Below, piece by piece: positions 46,251 to 59,419 of a stretch of DNA of 64,000 bases. Within the stretch, counting starts at the first letter, position 1. Each line of letters opens with the position of its first letter. The notes under the pieces were generated by a model. It saw only the letters and a program-made list of their open reading frames with translations. It searched no databases and was not told the DNA's origin. The stretch is from assembly GCF_901709675.1 (NCBI RefSeq), contig NC_051105.1, forward strand, positions 3,649,104-3,713,103, written 5' to 3'. Both the position numbers and the translations under genes were made by a program. Origin of the DNA: Syngnathus acus (lineage: Eukaryota > Chordata > Actinopteri > Syngnathiformes > Syngnathidae).

Positions 46251-48975
46251 TCAGTTTGAAGGCAGAGGCACTTCCTCGTATTGGATCTGCACATAAGGAG
46301 GCTTCATGGGCAGCCTCCAGTACTCAAAGTTGTAGTAGAAGTAGAAACGTTTGTCAATCACCACCTTCTTGTAAGCCTCCAGCATGCTCAAGGCAAACTC
46401 TGCCAGAGACTGGTGGGGTCGGAAATCGAGGTAAAAGTCCCGGATGTCTGTCGCCAGGTTCTTCAGCGCCGGCTGGTTAAATATGGCGCTGTCGTTGCCC
46501 AGGTAGATGGGCTCCTCACTGTACAGGTAGATCTTTGTGTAGTTGGTCTGAGAGCGGCTGGATAGTTTGGCACCCAGCGTTCTCAGCTTGCGGTAAGTGC
46601 GGTGCACAAACTGGGAGCAGTCGTACGACTCGAACCACATGGTGGCGTTGGGACCCGCGTGCGAAAGCACCGTCCACGTCTCGTAGTAGATGCCCGTCGT
46701 GTTGTCGTCAACCACCCACTGGGCCAGATGGTTAAACTGATCACCTAAATACAAAATGACTTAGCCGAGAATCACATTCTCTTATAGTACGACTTGTATG
46801 CCAACATCCAAGTGTTGATAAACTTGCATCAAATAATATCATGATGAATGTTAGTCTAGCTTTTATGGTACAGTATTGACATACTACCAGCACGAAAAAT
46901 CTAGAACGAGATGAATCGTAAGTATACCGGTCCAAAAAATCTGATATAATTATGAAAGCCAAGCCATGAAAGCCAAAGTCCTGCTCCAATTGAAAATATG
47001 CCTAAACCAAGGCTAATGTATCCGACTGCATAGTATCATATATCTTATTTAATCGCCTCACCATTGTACGCGGTTGATCGTATCGCATTCGATTCTATCG
47101 TTCTGTGTTGCAGTGTATCACATGGTATCGCACTGCATTGTACAGTCATGCATTCCCATTGTATTGCATTATATAACATTGTATGATCACATCATCTTGG
47201 ATTGTATCAGACAGTCTCATAACTAAGGTGCATTTAACCATTATACTGCAGCTACTCAAAAAAAAAAAAAGGCTTACCACTGATTTCTGCTATTTTCTCC
47301 AAGGTGCCATTCTGCGCCCAGTGGAAATCGTCAATGCCGTCAAAGAAGCACGCAGCGCCCTGGTTGCACCAGAAGGGGGCGAACATGTCCGGCCTTAGAT
47401 GCGGGAAAGTGCAGTTTCCAAGCTGGAAGAGTTCATACCACTCCATGGTGTAGTTGGCCCCTGTCTCTGCACTGCTGAAGCCAACTGCATCATGCATGAT
47501 GTGCTAATAAACAAGTCAGGAAAACGCGTTGCAAATTTGTTCATTGTTAAACCGGCGCACTGCTATTTTTTCCATGACGTTGGACTCACCAGTTTTCCCA
47601 GTATGTTTCCATATTTGAATTCCCACACAGGAGTCTGCAGACGATACACTGAAATGACGTCAGTGTCCTTCATGAGGGGAATGCGGCCCTCTCGGTCTCC
47701 GGTGGGGCAGAAGGGGTAAAGAGCTTGACAGTAAGCGTCCACTTGGGGACGGTGGTCGAAGCGTCTGTTGAGCACACGTTTTCATGCCAATGGCAACTTC
47801 AGTTATGCTGTACATCCTTAAAATCCTCTTCCAATGCACTTAGTTGGTTCCGTCTCGGTTTTAATACTTTTTTTCCTCATAACATTTGACTTATTTTCCA
47901 CACATAGAAATGGTGACTTGAAGTTCGTTCTCGAAAAAAAAAAAAAACTGCTAACATGACACTTCTAAACTTTGAGCTGTACACTGAAGATGTTGAGCTT
48001 TTTTTCCTTTTGCAAAATCTGAAAAATTCTAAATTCAAATTGCCCAATTACAACTCTGTTCTCTGAAAATTACTACTTGTTTTCACACACTAATTATCTT
48101 AACAGTTAGATTTAACATCATTTTATACTCAATTAATGGCTAAAAGTCAATAGTTTTCCGTCAGAGTATCGTGCATAATCTTGTAATTTAACTTTTACTG
48201 CAGATTTTTTCCCACTCAAAGTATTACAGCTTTTTCCTCATGAAATACAACTTTATCCTTGTTAATACTTCATTCTCTTCTTCAAAAAAGTATTCATGTT
48301 ATAACGTCTTTATTTTTGCAACATTATGAGTCCAACCCAAAGATACAAAATGAACTGTGGCTAGTTTCTCCCTCGCATTTAAGTGAATTATCACATTAAA
48401 ATCACTGAGATTCCAGCAGAGATCACAATTCCGTAAATTCTGTGAGAATGATTGTGCTTGTATAGACAACAAGGATTGCAATTGAGCCTACAATGCCTTA
48501 TTGTTTTCTCCTAATATTGTTTTGGACCTGCAGGTAAGTAACTAGGAGTGAATCTGAGTCATTGTATTGTTATCTTAAAGTAGACTACAGCCATAAACAT
48601 ACGGTTAAAACAATATGTCTGTGACAGTATCAATCATATAACTTGATTTTGTAAAGCAGCTCTTGCACTAGTCTGGTGTACCTAATAATGTGGCCGGTGG
48701 GAGCGCAGCAATTTTTATTTACCTTTCCAACTTAGTTAACTACTAAATTTATAATAAAAACTGTAAACTTGTTTAGCACACGTTGAATAAGTTATTCTGT
48801 TGTAAGCACTAAATAGTGTTAGTTAACGGTTTGTGTCATATGACTTGACGTTAACGGCACTTTTTGTTTTTTCTTACCTGTAAGGGACCGGCCATGTTTG
48901 ATTCCGGAACGCATTGCCGACGTGAAGAAACACCAACAAGTCCAATAAACAGACACGAATATCCGAGCGACGCAT
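46251..48975 (-). CDS. cln5: CLN5, lysosomal BMP synthase
   Basis: Soluble lysosomal glycoprotein whose loss causes a neuronal ceroid lipofuscinosis in people; it makes bis(monoacylglycero)phosphate. Exons on the minus strand: 48975-48878, 47764-47590, 47503-47278, 46744-46251 (98+175+226+494 = 993 bases, 330 residues). Exon 1 supplies a signal-like N-terminus ([16 protein letters not shown]). The Cys-His-Glu residues described for the human enzyme have equivalents in [15 protein letters not shown] and MEWYELFQ. Many N-glycosylation sites are visible (NQT, NYT, NCT, NGT, NTT, NAT). The intron before exon 2 holds about 1.1 kb of AT-rich sequence without a gene. Confidence 0.97.
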
Positions 48976-49383
48976 GGTCAAAATTCAAAACGTGGACAAG
49001 AAGACTGAGACTAGTCTCTGTCGCTCATTCCTCCCTCTTTCGAAAGCATGCAGGGCTTCCGCAACGCTGGTCACGTGGTTTTGTTGACTTTTTTCTCTCT
49101 CTAACAGGAGACTCAATAAACACTATTTTTTTTTATATTGTGATCCAAACAAAAATGTATTGACTTTCAAAGACGCAAGTTTAATGTATCAGTTGTATGT
49201 TTTAAGAAAACAATGTCACATTAATGTTGCCCGTTGAAATGCTGTATCATTTGCAAATGGAGAAATGTATGGTACTGCAGTACCAATAGTTTGCGTAGGA
49301 GGTCGCTGTTTTTCCAATGCTGCGGATGAATGACCGGAGAAGAAGATCAGGGGGCCGTCCTGTCAATTTGTAAATCGGCCGCC
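48976..49383. promoter_or_regulatory. Divergent CLN5 / GATD3 promoter interval with CLEAR-like E-box
   Basis: The two start codons face away from each other across 408 bases, so the core promoters must share this interval. GTCACGTGGT at 49070-49079 matches the TFEB CLEAR element GTCACGTGAC at 8 of 10 positions and sits about 95 bases upstream of the CLN5 ATG. CLN5 is a lysosomal gene, where such sites are expected. Confidence 0.5.
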
Positions 49384-50929
49384 ATGATTAATGTTATTCA
49401 AGTGTGTGGACGAAACTTATTACGCTCACGCAGCACCGTCCGAGTGGCGAATAAAACCTTCTATTCTGCACAAATGAGTAAACGCGTGGCTGTGGTTTTG
49501 GCGGGCTGCGGGGTCTACGACGGCAGCGAGATCCACGAAGCTTCCGCCATTCTGGTGCATTTGAGCCGTGGGGGCGCAAGTGTAGGTGAAACGTGAAGGT
49601 ACATCCACTTGTGACGTGGGAATTCGCGCGTGTGTGAAGTCCCGTCTTGATTCCAGGTGAACATGTTCGCTCCCAACGTGGAGCAGATGCATGTGGTGAA
49701 TCACGTAACAGGCGAACCTACGCAGGAGAAGAGGAACGCGCTGGTGGAGAGCGCCAGGCTGGCCCGTGGAAACATCCAGGACCTTTCCAAACTTAGCGTC
49801 AAAGACCATGACGCCATCATCTTCCCAGGTGACGTCATGGTACCTGCTTCTGTTTGTTTTATACTCGTTACGTCACTTGGCAAAGTGCATATCTTTATTT
49901 AGACGATATTCTGAGTTTTTATTTTTTGTTACAGTCCTAAAAATCCATTGAAAAAAATTAACTTCTGACTAATTTCCTGAATTTTTGTCGATAGAATTCA
50001 TGATCAGATCTTCAGAATGCACAGTACTCCCCTATACTTGATAACATTATGTCTTGCAATTTCGATGAAAGTCAGTTTTTGTTCCCCTTTATGTGCTGCT
50101 TGTCGTGTGCACCTTGGCCTCCCAGGGGGCAGTGTGGTGCAAATATGCAGATAACGCGTGTCGATTTTAATTCAATGACACAAAGTAGAGTGTTGCAGAA
50201 AAAATATAAAATGCACATAATGCCGGTGAGTAATTTTATATAATTTCTCACTTCACGTTTCTGCGCTGTTTGTGTTTAACTATTTGTTTAAAAATTAGAG
50301 CTGTGACAATATTTTTACTTTTGATCGTTTGTTTGTCCCACACCTTAAGCAAATCAGCTGCTGTTCTTTTGTATTAAGTTTCCCATGAACTTACGGGCAT
50401 ATGAATAAATGCACGTTGTTAATGTCCCTAACGGTTGTGGTCACGTTTGGGCAGGTGGTTTTGGGGCGGCAAAGAATTTGTGCACATGGGCGGTGCAGGG
50501 TAAGGACTGCTCGGTCAACGGTGAGGTCAAAGCGGTGTTGGAGGCTTTCCGCGGCGAGGGCAAACCCATCGGCCTCTGCTGCATCTCGCCTGTGCTGGCC
50601 GCCAAAGTGTTTCCTGGATGCGAAGTCACCGTAGGCCTGGAGAATGATGACAAGTACGTACAAACTACCTCAACTTGACTTCCCAGATAACCGCTCGACC
50701 GTTGATTTGAGCCTCCGGTCCTTCCCCTTTTAGGTACCCCAACACGACAGACACTGCAGCCAACATCAACCAGCTGGGCTGCAAGCACGTGAGCACAAGT
50801 GTGAGCCAGAGCCACGTGGACCACAAGAATAAGCTGGTGACCACCTGTGCCTTCATGTGCGACGCGCCCATCCACGAGGTCTTTGACGGAATCGGCTCCA
50901 TGGTACAGGGCGTGCTCAAGCTAGCCTGA
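49384..50929 (+). CDS. gatd3: GATD3 / ES1, mitochondrial DJ-1/PfpI-like protein
   Basis: Exons 49384-49581, 49657-49828, 50455-50653 and 50734-50929 total 765 bases, 254 residues. The ATG at 49384 has a strong context (GCCGCCATGA) and starts a basic, acid-free leader ([16 protein letters not shown]) typical of mitochondrial import; an in-frame ATG at 49330 would add acidic residues and is less likely. The class I glutamine amidotransferase-like core shows [29 protein letters not shown] and the nucleophile elbow [14 protein letters not shown]. The family protein is abundant in fish cone mitochondria; its reaction is not settled (deglycase or esterase activity has been suggested). The insertion here is between CLN5 and ACOD1. 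Confidence 0.95.
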
Positions 50930-51297
50930 ATCTGCCAAGCTAGCTCATACGTGGTGAAGAAAAATGTGTTTTAACTAACGTTATTGCTAACGCTTGCTGC
51001 TAATGCTAAATCAAGCCTAAATGGTGGTAGGAAATCATAAAACACTTCCACGTGAAACATACAACATGCGGCATAAAGCTTCACTCCTTGGTATAGGTTT
51101 TGCCCTAGGAAATATTATAATGCTACTCAGTGGCTGCAATCAAATTTTCCACAGGGTATTTTTGAGCAGTGTGGGAATAGAGTGGCAGAACTAGAGAAGT
51201 TTGTGATTGGACAAGAGCGAGAAATAAGAAGTAAAAAAACAGACAGTAGAAATTACAAATCTATCCACTGTCTAATAGTGTGTTAGTGTACAAATGC

Positions 51298-51303
51298 AAT
51301 AAA
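51298..51303 (+). terminator. gatd3: GATD3 poly(A) signal AATAAA
   Basis: AATAAA about 370 bases after the stop. On the other strand, AATAAA for ACOD1 can be read at 51576-51581 and 51347-51352, so the two convergent genes end within about 50-280 bases of each other. Confidence 0.65.
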
Positions 51304-51804
51304 TGTATCAAAGATTACTGAGTCCAACTCATTGCCTTTTCCCAATTTTATTTATCAGAATCAAACTTTTGACATGCAGGTTTTTCATTGGACAATAATA
51401 ATAATAATAATATGCATTTTTGTGTGCATTAAAAGACAGTTTTATACCAAAAGAAATGCAAAAATCCATAGCTACAAAAAGATTTTTTTTTTCCCCTTGG
51501 TAAAAAAAAAAAGAATCAGCTTCTGAGTATGAGTTTTGTTTTATCAATACATAAAAAAAGTAGAAATACATGTTTTTTATTGCACTATAAAAGTTTTAAA
51601 TTATCTTGTACACTTAGTTTTAAAAATACATTAAGTCAGACTGACTACAGTACATTTTTACAAACATGACTTCATTGTTTAATTCTGAAAAAAATCTTTA
51701 GAAAGCTAGTATGTATTAAAGTAAGTTTTAGGGGTTAATACAATACTTGATTTTCATTCACGTGCAACGATATATGCAGTGTAAGAACATTGCCTTATTT
51801 TTCC

Positions 51805-53797
51805 TCATCCACTTTGAGACCAAGTCCTTAAGCCATAACGGCGCTCACGTTGCTCAGTCGTCAATTTCAAGTATGAATGCAATGCTGTGCATTCTTTCTC
51901 TGTTTCTATGTTGCCTATAGTGTCCAGCACCCCTTCAGCTCCCTCTGAACTCAAGACGAAAGAAGCATTGGCCATGAACTTGTCCACCAGGTCCTCCTGC
52001 CTCAGTGGCTTCCTCCAGTGTCCGTAGAATGTATCGCACTTTGCCGAGAAGCTCTCCCCTTGATTGGTTTCTATGACAACCTCGCTGTACATCTTGTCAA
52101 AGCTGGCCAGGTTATCCCCAGGAACGTGCACCTCTACTTTTCCCAGGAGCTCTTTAAGATCCCGACGCTCCCTTTGAGCTTTGCTGAATGATCCCACCGA
52201 CATGCCGGCATCCAAGATGGCGGAACAGGCGTTGAACTGGAACGAATGCCTGGCCTGGTGCTCCGTGGTGGGAAAAGCGCAGTCGATGTACTTGGAAGGT
52301 GGAACTTTCAGTGTGATGCGTTTTATCTGACTCACGTCCAAGTTTGGGATCTTAGCGCGAGCCGTCAGAGCGGCATCCACCACCCAGTGCATTCCCAAAT
52401 GAGCGGGTATGCGCTTGAAGGCCACGTCTTGTTCCTCGAGGACCCAACCTGATCCGCCGACACCAGGGAGCGTCATTGCAGACGGGTTGTAGTCTTCATA
52501 GTAAACCCCGAAGCCGTGCTCCACGTCCAATATGGCCGGGTTGCCCTCCAGGCCTGCCTGGGCTAGCCGAGCGGCCTCCAGGCCCCTCTGGGCGGCGTAG
52601 CCCATGTGCAGGGGTTTGGTTTGGGTGGCGGCGTTGGCCAGCGGCGCCCCGGCTGAGCACGCCGCGATGGCCAGAGCGTTGGCGCATTGCCGGGAGGATA
52701 AACCCAAAAGCTTGGCACAGGCCGCTGTGCTGCCCATCACGCCAACCACGCTGGGAGGATGGAATCTGAAGAGAGACATTTCATTAGGGACAATGATGTC
52801 ATCCAATACCGTATCTCCATCCAGGAATCATGAGATGTGTTTTTCTTCCACGACCATTAGTGGTTACATCACATACAACATGTAACACTTTCCTTTGCTG
52901 GTTGAAAGAAGGAGCATCGCACAAGCCAAATAAATGTATGAGCTGACATTTGACCCCAACAACCAGATGCACCAATCAAAACTTTAATGTGTTCCTTACA
53001 TATGTGCAAGTATATATACCTTTTCGGGATGTCAAAGGCCTCCCTGGAGAACCTCAAGAGTCTGCCCTGCACCTCGATGCCAACGTTGAAAGCCAGCAAC
53101 AGTTCCACGCCGGAAGGCGTCATGGGCGTAACCTCCGCCAAGGCGAGCAGTGAGGCCAGCACCGCCCCTGAGGGATGAGTGGCGGGATACCATGTGTCGT
53201 CAAAGTCCATGGAGTGAACCTGGAACCACCCAGCCAAAGTTTCAAATCGATCTCGCGTGACTGTCGAGCCGTATATGTCATGTGACCAAACTTACAGCTA
53301 CGCCGTTAGCAAACGCGGCGAAGTGAGGAGATACAGATATGTCTGATTTCCCCCAAACGCTGCTCTTCTCCTCTGACTGGAACAACTAACACCATCCACA
53401 TTCAAATAAAAGGTAAATAAGTTCTTCTGTTAAGATCTTTTAGCATGCTTTTTTATTTAATAGCTTGTACTTACAGTTTTGTGAAAAGTCTGTATGAGAT
53501 TATAAAAAAAGTGGACATCAGGTGGAGTGTACCTGGCTGTACTTGAGAGCTTTGTCGAAGACGTCCGTCCTGGTTCCTAGCAGGCCCACGCCCAGGGTGT
53601 CCAGCATCATCCGTTTACTGCGCCTTATCACGCCGTCCGTCAGGTGGCTGGCGCCCAGGGCGTGGATGGCGGCTCCGAAGCTCTCCGTAACACCCTGCAA
53701 TCGAAAAGGTAAAAACACACTCAAGAAAACACCAGCACCATCATCTAGTTTGTCTTTCAAATCCACTCGGGAGACAGTCCCCTACCTTACGCAGCAT
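51805..53797 (-). CDS. acod1: ACOD1 / IRG1, cis-aconitate decarboxylase
   Basis: Makes itaconate from cis-aconitate; induced in activated macrophages. Minus-strand exons 53797-53786, 53694-53533, 53376-53296, 53219-53020 and 52765-51805 total 1,416 bases, 471 residues. The first coding exon is only 12 bases (MLRK), matching the human start MMLK before SVTESF. Active-site residues have clear equivalents: HSMDFDDTWYPATHPSG (Asp, Thr, His), FHPPSVVG (His), TQTKPLHMG (Lys), AFKRIPAH (Lys/His) and SDTFYGHWRKP (Tyr). Nothing suggests loss of function. The C-terminus (EQRERRYGLRTWSQSG) differs from mammals, as is common in this protein. Confidence 0.96.
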
Positions 53798-55555
53798 TGC
53801 TTGTCTCAATGTTTGCATTGACTATTGAAGTCCTAAAGGGAAGCTCCTTTTTATTTAGGCCAGTCACCCTGCCCAGTGGCGGAATGTCAAAATTTCCAAA
53901 GTGGCTAATGATGGTCAACGAGACAAGAAGTGGGGAGTTTCGTAATGATTGAATTTTGTGTCTGAATAAAGTTTCGCTTTCATGTCAACTGAAAATTTCA
54001 AAGCAACAAACCTTGATACGATTTAAAGTTGGGCCATTCAACAAAATAAAGTTTTGCAAATGGAAAATTGGCTTTACTGCATCTTCAACTTAGTGAATTG
54101 ACAGAATTTATTGTTCCCCTACTTAAAGGTATAAGTAAAAGCATCTCAGCATTTTTGGGAGCAAATAACTTTCTTGCTATATTGTACTAACTCACATTGT
54201 TGCCAGAAATGGCAAATACTTTTGTTTATTTTAAATGTTTTTCCCAACTTAAATGACTGTTTTAGCCCCAAAATACACAAATTATGTGTGTGCGTGTTTT
54301 ACATTGTATCAATGTGCTCCCGAAAGTGTTTTTTGGGGCTTTTAAAAGTGTTGATTTTTTTTTCCACCTGGAGAATCATAGAAGGTCCAAGTTAATTTAC
54401 TAAATAAAAAAAGTACAACTGTCACTGTTCTTGGTATAGTTTTATTTATTTATTTATTTATTTATTTATATTTATGAGGTAGTTAGTTTTAATCTGCTGT
54501 GCTATGTATACAGAAGGTGGGGGGGGGGGGGGGGGGGGGGGTGGCAGACAAATTTACCAGATACACGCAACTTCATCATGTGTTTCACAATCGAGTTTTT
54601 ATTGGAGTAGGCAGAGAGATGGGGTTTTTTTTTGGAGGAAATGATACAAGACGAGTCAGGAATGCATGTGACACAACCAGCTGGGAAAGTTTAAAGATAA
54701 GTTCAGGAAGAAAAAACTCAAAACAAAACAAAGTTCACACTGCGGTCTGAACTTGTTAAATGCAGAACAAAATGCCAGCTAAAAGATATTCATCACTAAA
54801 ACCAAACACTTGGCTTGAAGGTGAAGTTTGTTTTGAATGCAGTCTAGAGTAGAATTCGATGCAGATCTATGGACATTTTAAAGGGCTCCCTCTCTCATTC
54901 TTCAATTTGACATTTAAAAGATGATTATTTTTTGATTTAAAGAAGTGGTTTCTGATAAGCTGAAACGTTGACATTTTGCTGTTGTTTTTTTGTGCTTGCT
55001 AAATAAACAGCGAAATCAACATCCAAAGGAAGTACTGAAAAGATCAAGATTGCAATGCTGGGTGACTTCCAAGTTGTTCTCACTAAAGTTACTGAGGGGG
55101 GGGATTCCACTTCGTCTGCACGCAACTGATCAGAAGTTGAGTTGCGCTGCGTTTCTTAGCCGATTAATTGTACGGCTGTAGCAGGAAACAAGTGTGATTT
55201 TATATGTTAACTGACCCGAGCTCTGATGAAATCTGATGTAAAATCATAAATTCGGTTCATGTCAGCGACAACTTGTAGCTCCAATGGCACCCAACTGTGA
55301 CCCCGCATCTCTTCTACACAAGGCGACATATTCCACAAGGGGGCGCAAAATCCCATGAAACGCCAGGAATTGACATGTCATGTGATTACACAACATTTCT
55401 TCTGTATTTGTTTTATTGAAGAACTGGTGTACCTAATAAAGTGACTGTCTCGTAATTAGACACCTAGCATTAACTAGACTCTAGTTAATTAACTAGACTC
55501 GGTTGCGGTGCTGCCTGCATTTCCACATAGAAGCGATGGGTGTCAGTCTTACCAC
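53798..55555. other. Intergenic spacer downstream of the ACOD1 start
   Basis: No gene is seen. AT-rich sequence includes a TTTA microsatellite (about 54440-54470), a run of about 24 G (54518-54541) and GTGTACCTAATAAAGTGACT at 55427, a fragment of the repeat that dominates the next kilobase. Confidence 0.55.
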
Positions 55556-55990
55556 TACTGATGTGCATTCCAGTTCTTTTAAGTGAACTGAATCTTTAGA
55601 ATCGGTTCACTCAAAATATTTGTTCAAAAGAATTGTTCACCGAATCGTTCGCTACACTTTCTTATTTATTTATTTTTTAATTTTTTTTTTTAACCTCGTG
55701 TAGTGTACCTATTGTAGTGTCCATGAGGTGTACCTAATCACAGGCCACTTCAATAGGGAAAAAGCTTAAGTGAAAGTGAAAAGTGCCACACCCGCCCTCA
55801 CCCCCACCTCCTGATTGGCTGTTTGATCTGTGACGTCACTTGGACACTCCATTAGGTACACCGCCATTTTCAAATGTACCTAATAGGCCACTTTATTAGG
55901 GAAATATCATGGTCAAAGGTCCCAGGTGTCAAGCTCTAGTCCTCGGGGCCGCATTCCAACATGTTTTCCAAGATTCCCTTGTTAAGTGCA

Positions 55991-56222
55991 CCCTAATAAA
56001 GTGGCCTGTTATTGGGTACACTTGAAAATGGCGGTGTACCTAATGGAGTGTCTGTGTGATTCCCTCGTTAAGTGCACCTGCGTGAAAAGTTTTTGGTCAT
56101 TTTCATGTTCTCAGGAGCTAAAACTTTTCACGCAGGTGCACTTAACGAGGGAATCACACGGACACTCCATTAGGTACACCGCCATTTTCAAGTGTACCTA
56201 ATAACAGGCCACTTTATTAGGG
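55991..56222. repeat. Long palindrome, copy 1
   Basis: Arms of about 100 bases run from CCCTAATAAAGTGG to CCTGCGTGAAAAG and back from CTTTTCACGCAGG to CCACTTTATTAGGG, with a loop of about 25 bases. Mismatches are few, so the stretch can form a strong hairpin. Confidence 0.85.
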
Positions 56223-56311
56223 AAATATCATGGTCAAAGGTCACAGGTGTCAAGCTCTAGTCCTCGGGGCCGCATTCCAACATGTTTTCCAAGATTCCCT
56301 TGTTAACTGCA

Positions 56312-56543
56312 CCCTAATGAAGTGGCCTGTTATTGGGTACACTTGAAAATGGCGGTGTACCTAATGGAGTGTCTGTGTGATTCCCTCGTTAAGTGCACCT
56401 GCGTGAAAAGTTTTTGGTCATTTTCATGTTCTCAGGAGCTAAAACTTTTCACGCAGGTGCACTTAACGAGGGAATCACACGGACACTCCATTAGGTACAC
56501 CGCCATTTTCAAGTGTACCTAATAACAGGCCACTTTATTAGGG
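56312..56543. repeat. Long palindrome, copy 2
   Basis: Near-identical to the copy 321 bases upstream; the left arm begins CCCTAATGAAGTGG, one base different from copy 1. Confidence 0.85.
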
Positions 56544-56750
56544 AAATATCATGGTCAAAGTTGTCAAGCTCTAGTCCTCGGGGCCGCATTCCAACATGTT
56601 TTCCAAGATTCCCTCGTGAAACACACCTGCGTGAAAAGTTCATTTTCATGTTCATTTTCATGTTCCTTTTCACGTTCTGCAGGAGCTAAACGTAAAAAAC
56701 GCATACGAAGCGAGGTTCCAAGTCTAAAAGCACATTTAAGTATATGCGTA

Positions 56751-56825
56751 CACCTGGGATCGAACCAAGGTCTTACTGAGTAAGAGCCAGTGTCACCAAC
56801 CAGTCGGCTATTTCGACCTGGCAAC
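56751..56825 (-). other. tRNA-like sequence (tRNA-derived SINE or tRNA pseudogene)
   Basis: On the minus strand, TAGCCGACTGGTTGG resembles a tRNA A-box and GGTTCGATCCC is a perfect B-box. ACTGG and TCAGT pair around a 7-base loop with CTT at the anticodon position, and the T-arm (CTTGG, CCAGG) pairs. The acceptor ends do not pair, so this is not a normal tRNA gene. Confidence 0.45.
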
Positions 56826-57205
56826 CCTCAGCCGTCTGCACTGTTTTGTACTAGTGATGTGCATTCCAGTTAAAAGTGAACTGAATCTTTAGAATCGGTT
56901 CACTCAAAAGGTTTGTTCATAAGAATCGTTCACCGAATCGTTCGCTACACTTTCTTATTTATTTATTCTTTTATTATGTTTTTTTTTTTTACCTCGTGTA
57001 GTGTACCTATTGAAGTGTCCATGATGTGTACCTAATCACAGGCCACTTCATTAGGGAAAAATCATGGTCAAAGCTTCACGGAAAGTGAAAAGTGCCACAC
57101 CCGCCCTCACCCCCACTTTCTGATTGGCTGTTTGATCTGTGACGTCATTCGGACACTCTATTAGGTACACTGACATTTTCAGGTTCGTTCGCGAAGATTC
57201 ACGTG

Positions 57206-59392
<2,187 letters not shown>

Positions 59393-59413
59393 CAACAACA
59401 CTTTTTAGATGGA

Positions 59414-59419
59414 AATAAA
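59414..59419 (+). terminator. kctd12: AATAAA after KCTD12
   Basis: AATAAA only about 20 bases after the stop; it is close for a functional signal, and further AATAAA words occur downstream (for example near 60585). Confidence 0.35.

Larger units (their letters stand above)
55556..57205. repeat. Nested tandem and palindromic repeat block
   Basis: A flanking module (GTGAACTGAATCTTTAGAAT, ACCGAATCGTTCGCTACACT) occurs at about 55559-55680 and again at about 56853-56970. A second module (AAAAGTGCCACACCCGCCCT) is at about 55780 and 57090. Between them lies a 321-base unit present at least twice (boundaries near 55910, 56231 and 56552), followed by a partial third. Confidence 0.8.

Noticed and set aside
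49330-49383. Upstream ATG for GATD3
   Set aside because: It adds an acidic segment ahead of a good mitochondrial leader; the ATG at 49384 has a much stronger initiation context.
55986-56522. Two open frames with the same 66-residue peptide
   Set aside because: They are the arms of the palindromic repeat, read through by chance; the peptide ends are mirror products of the repeat.
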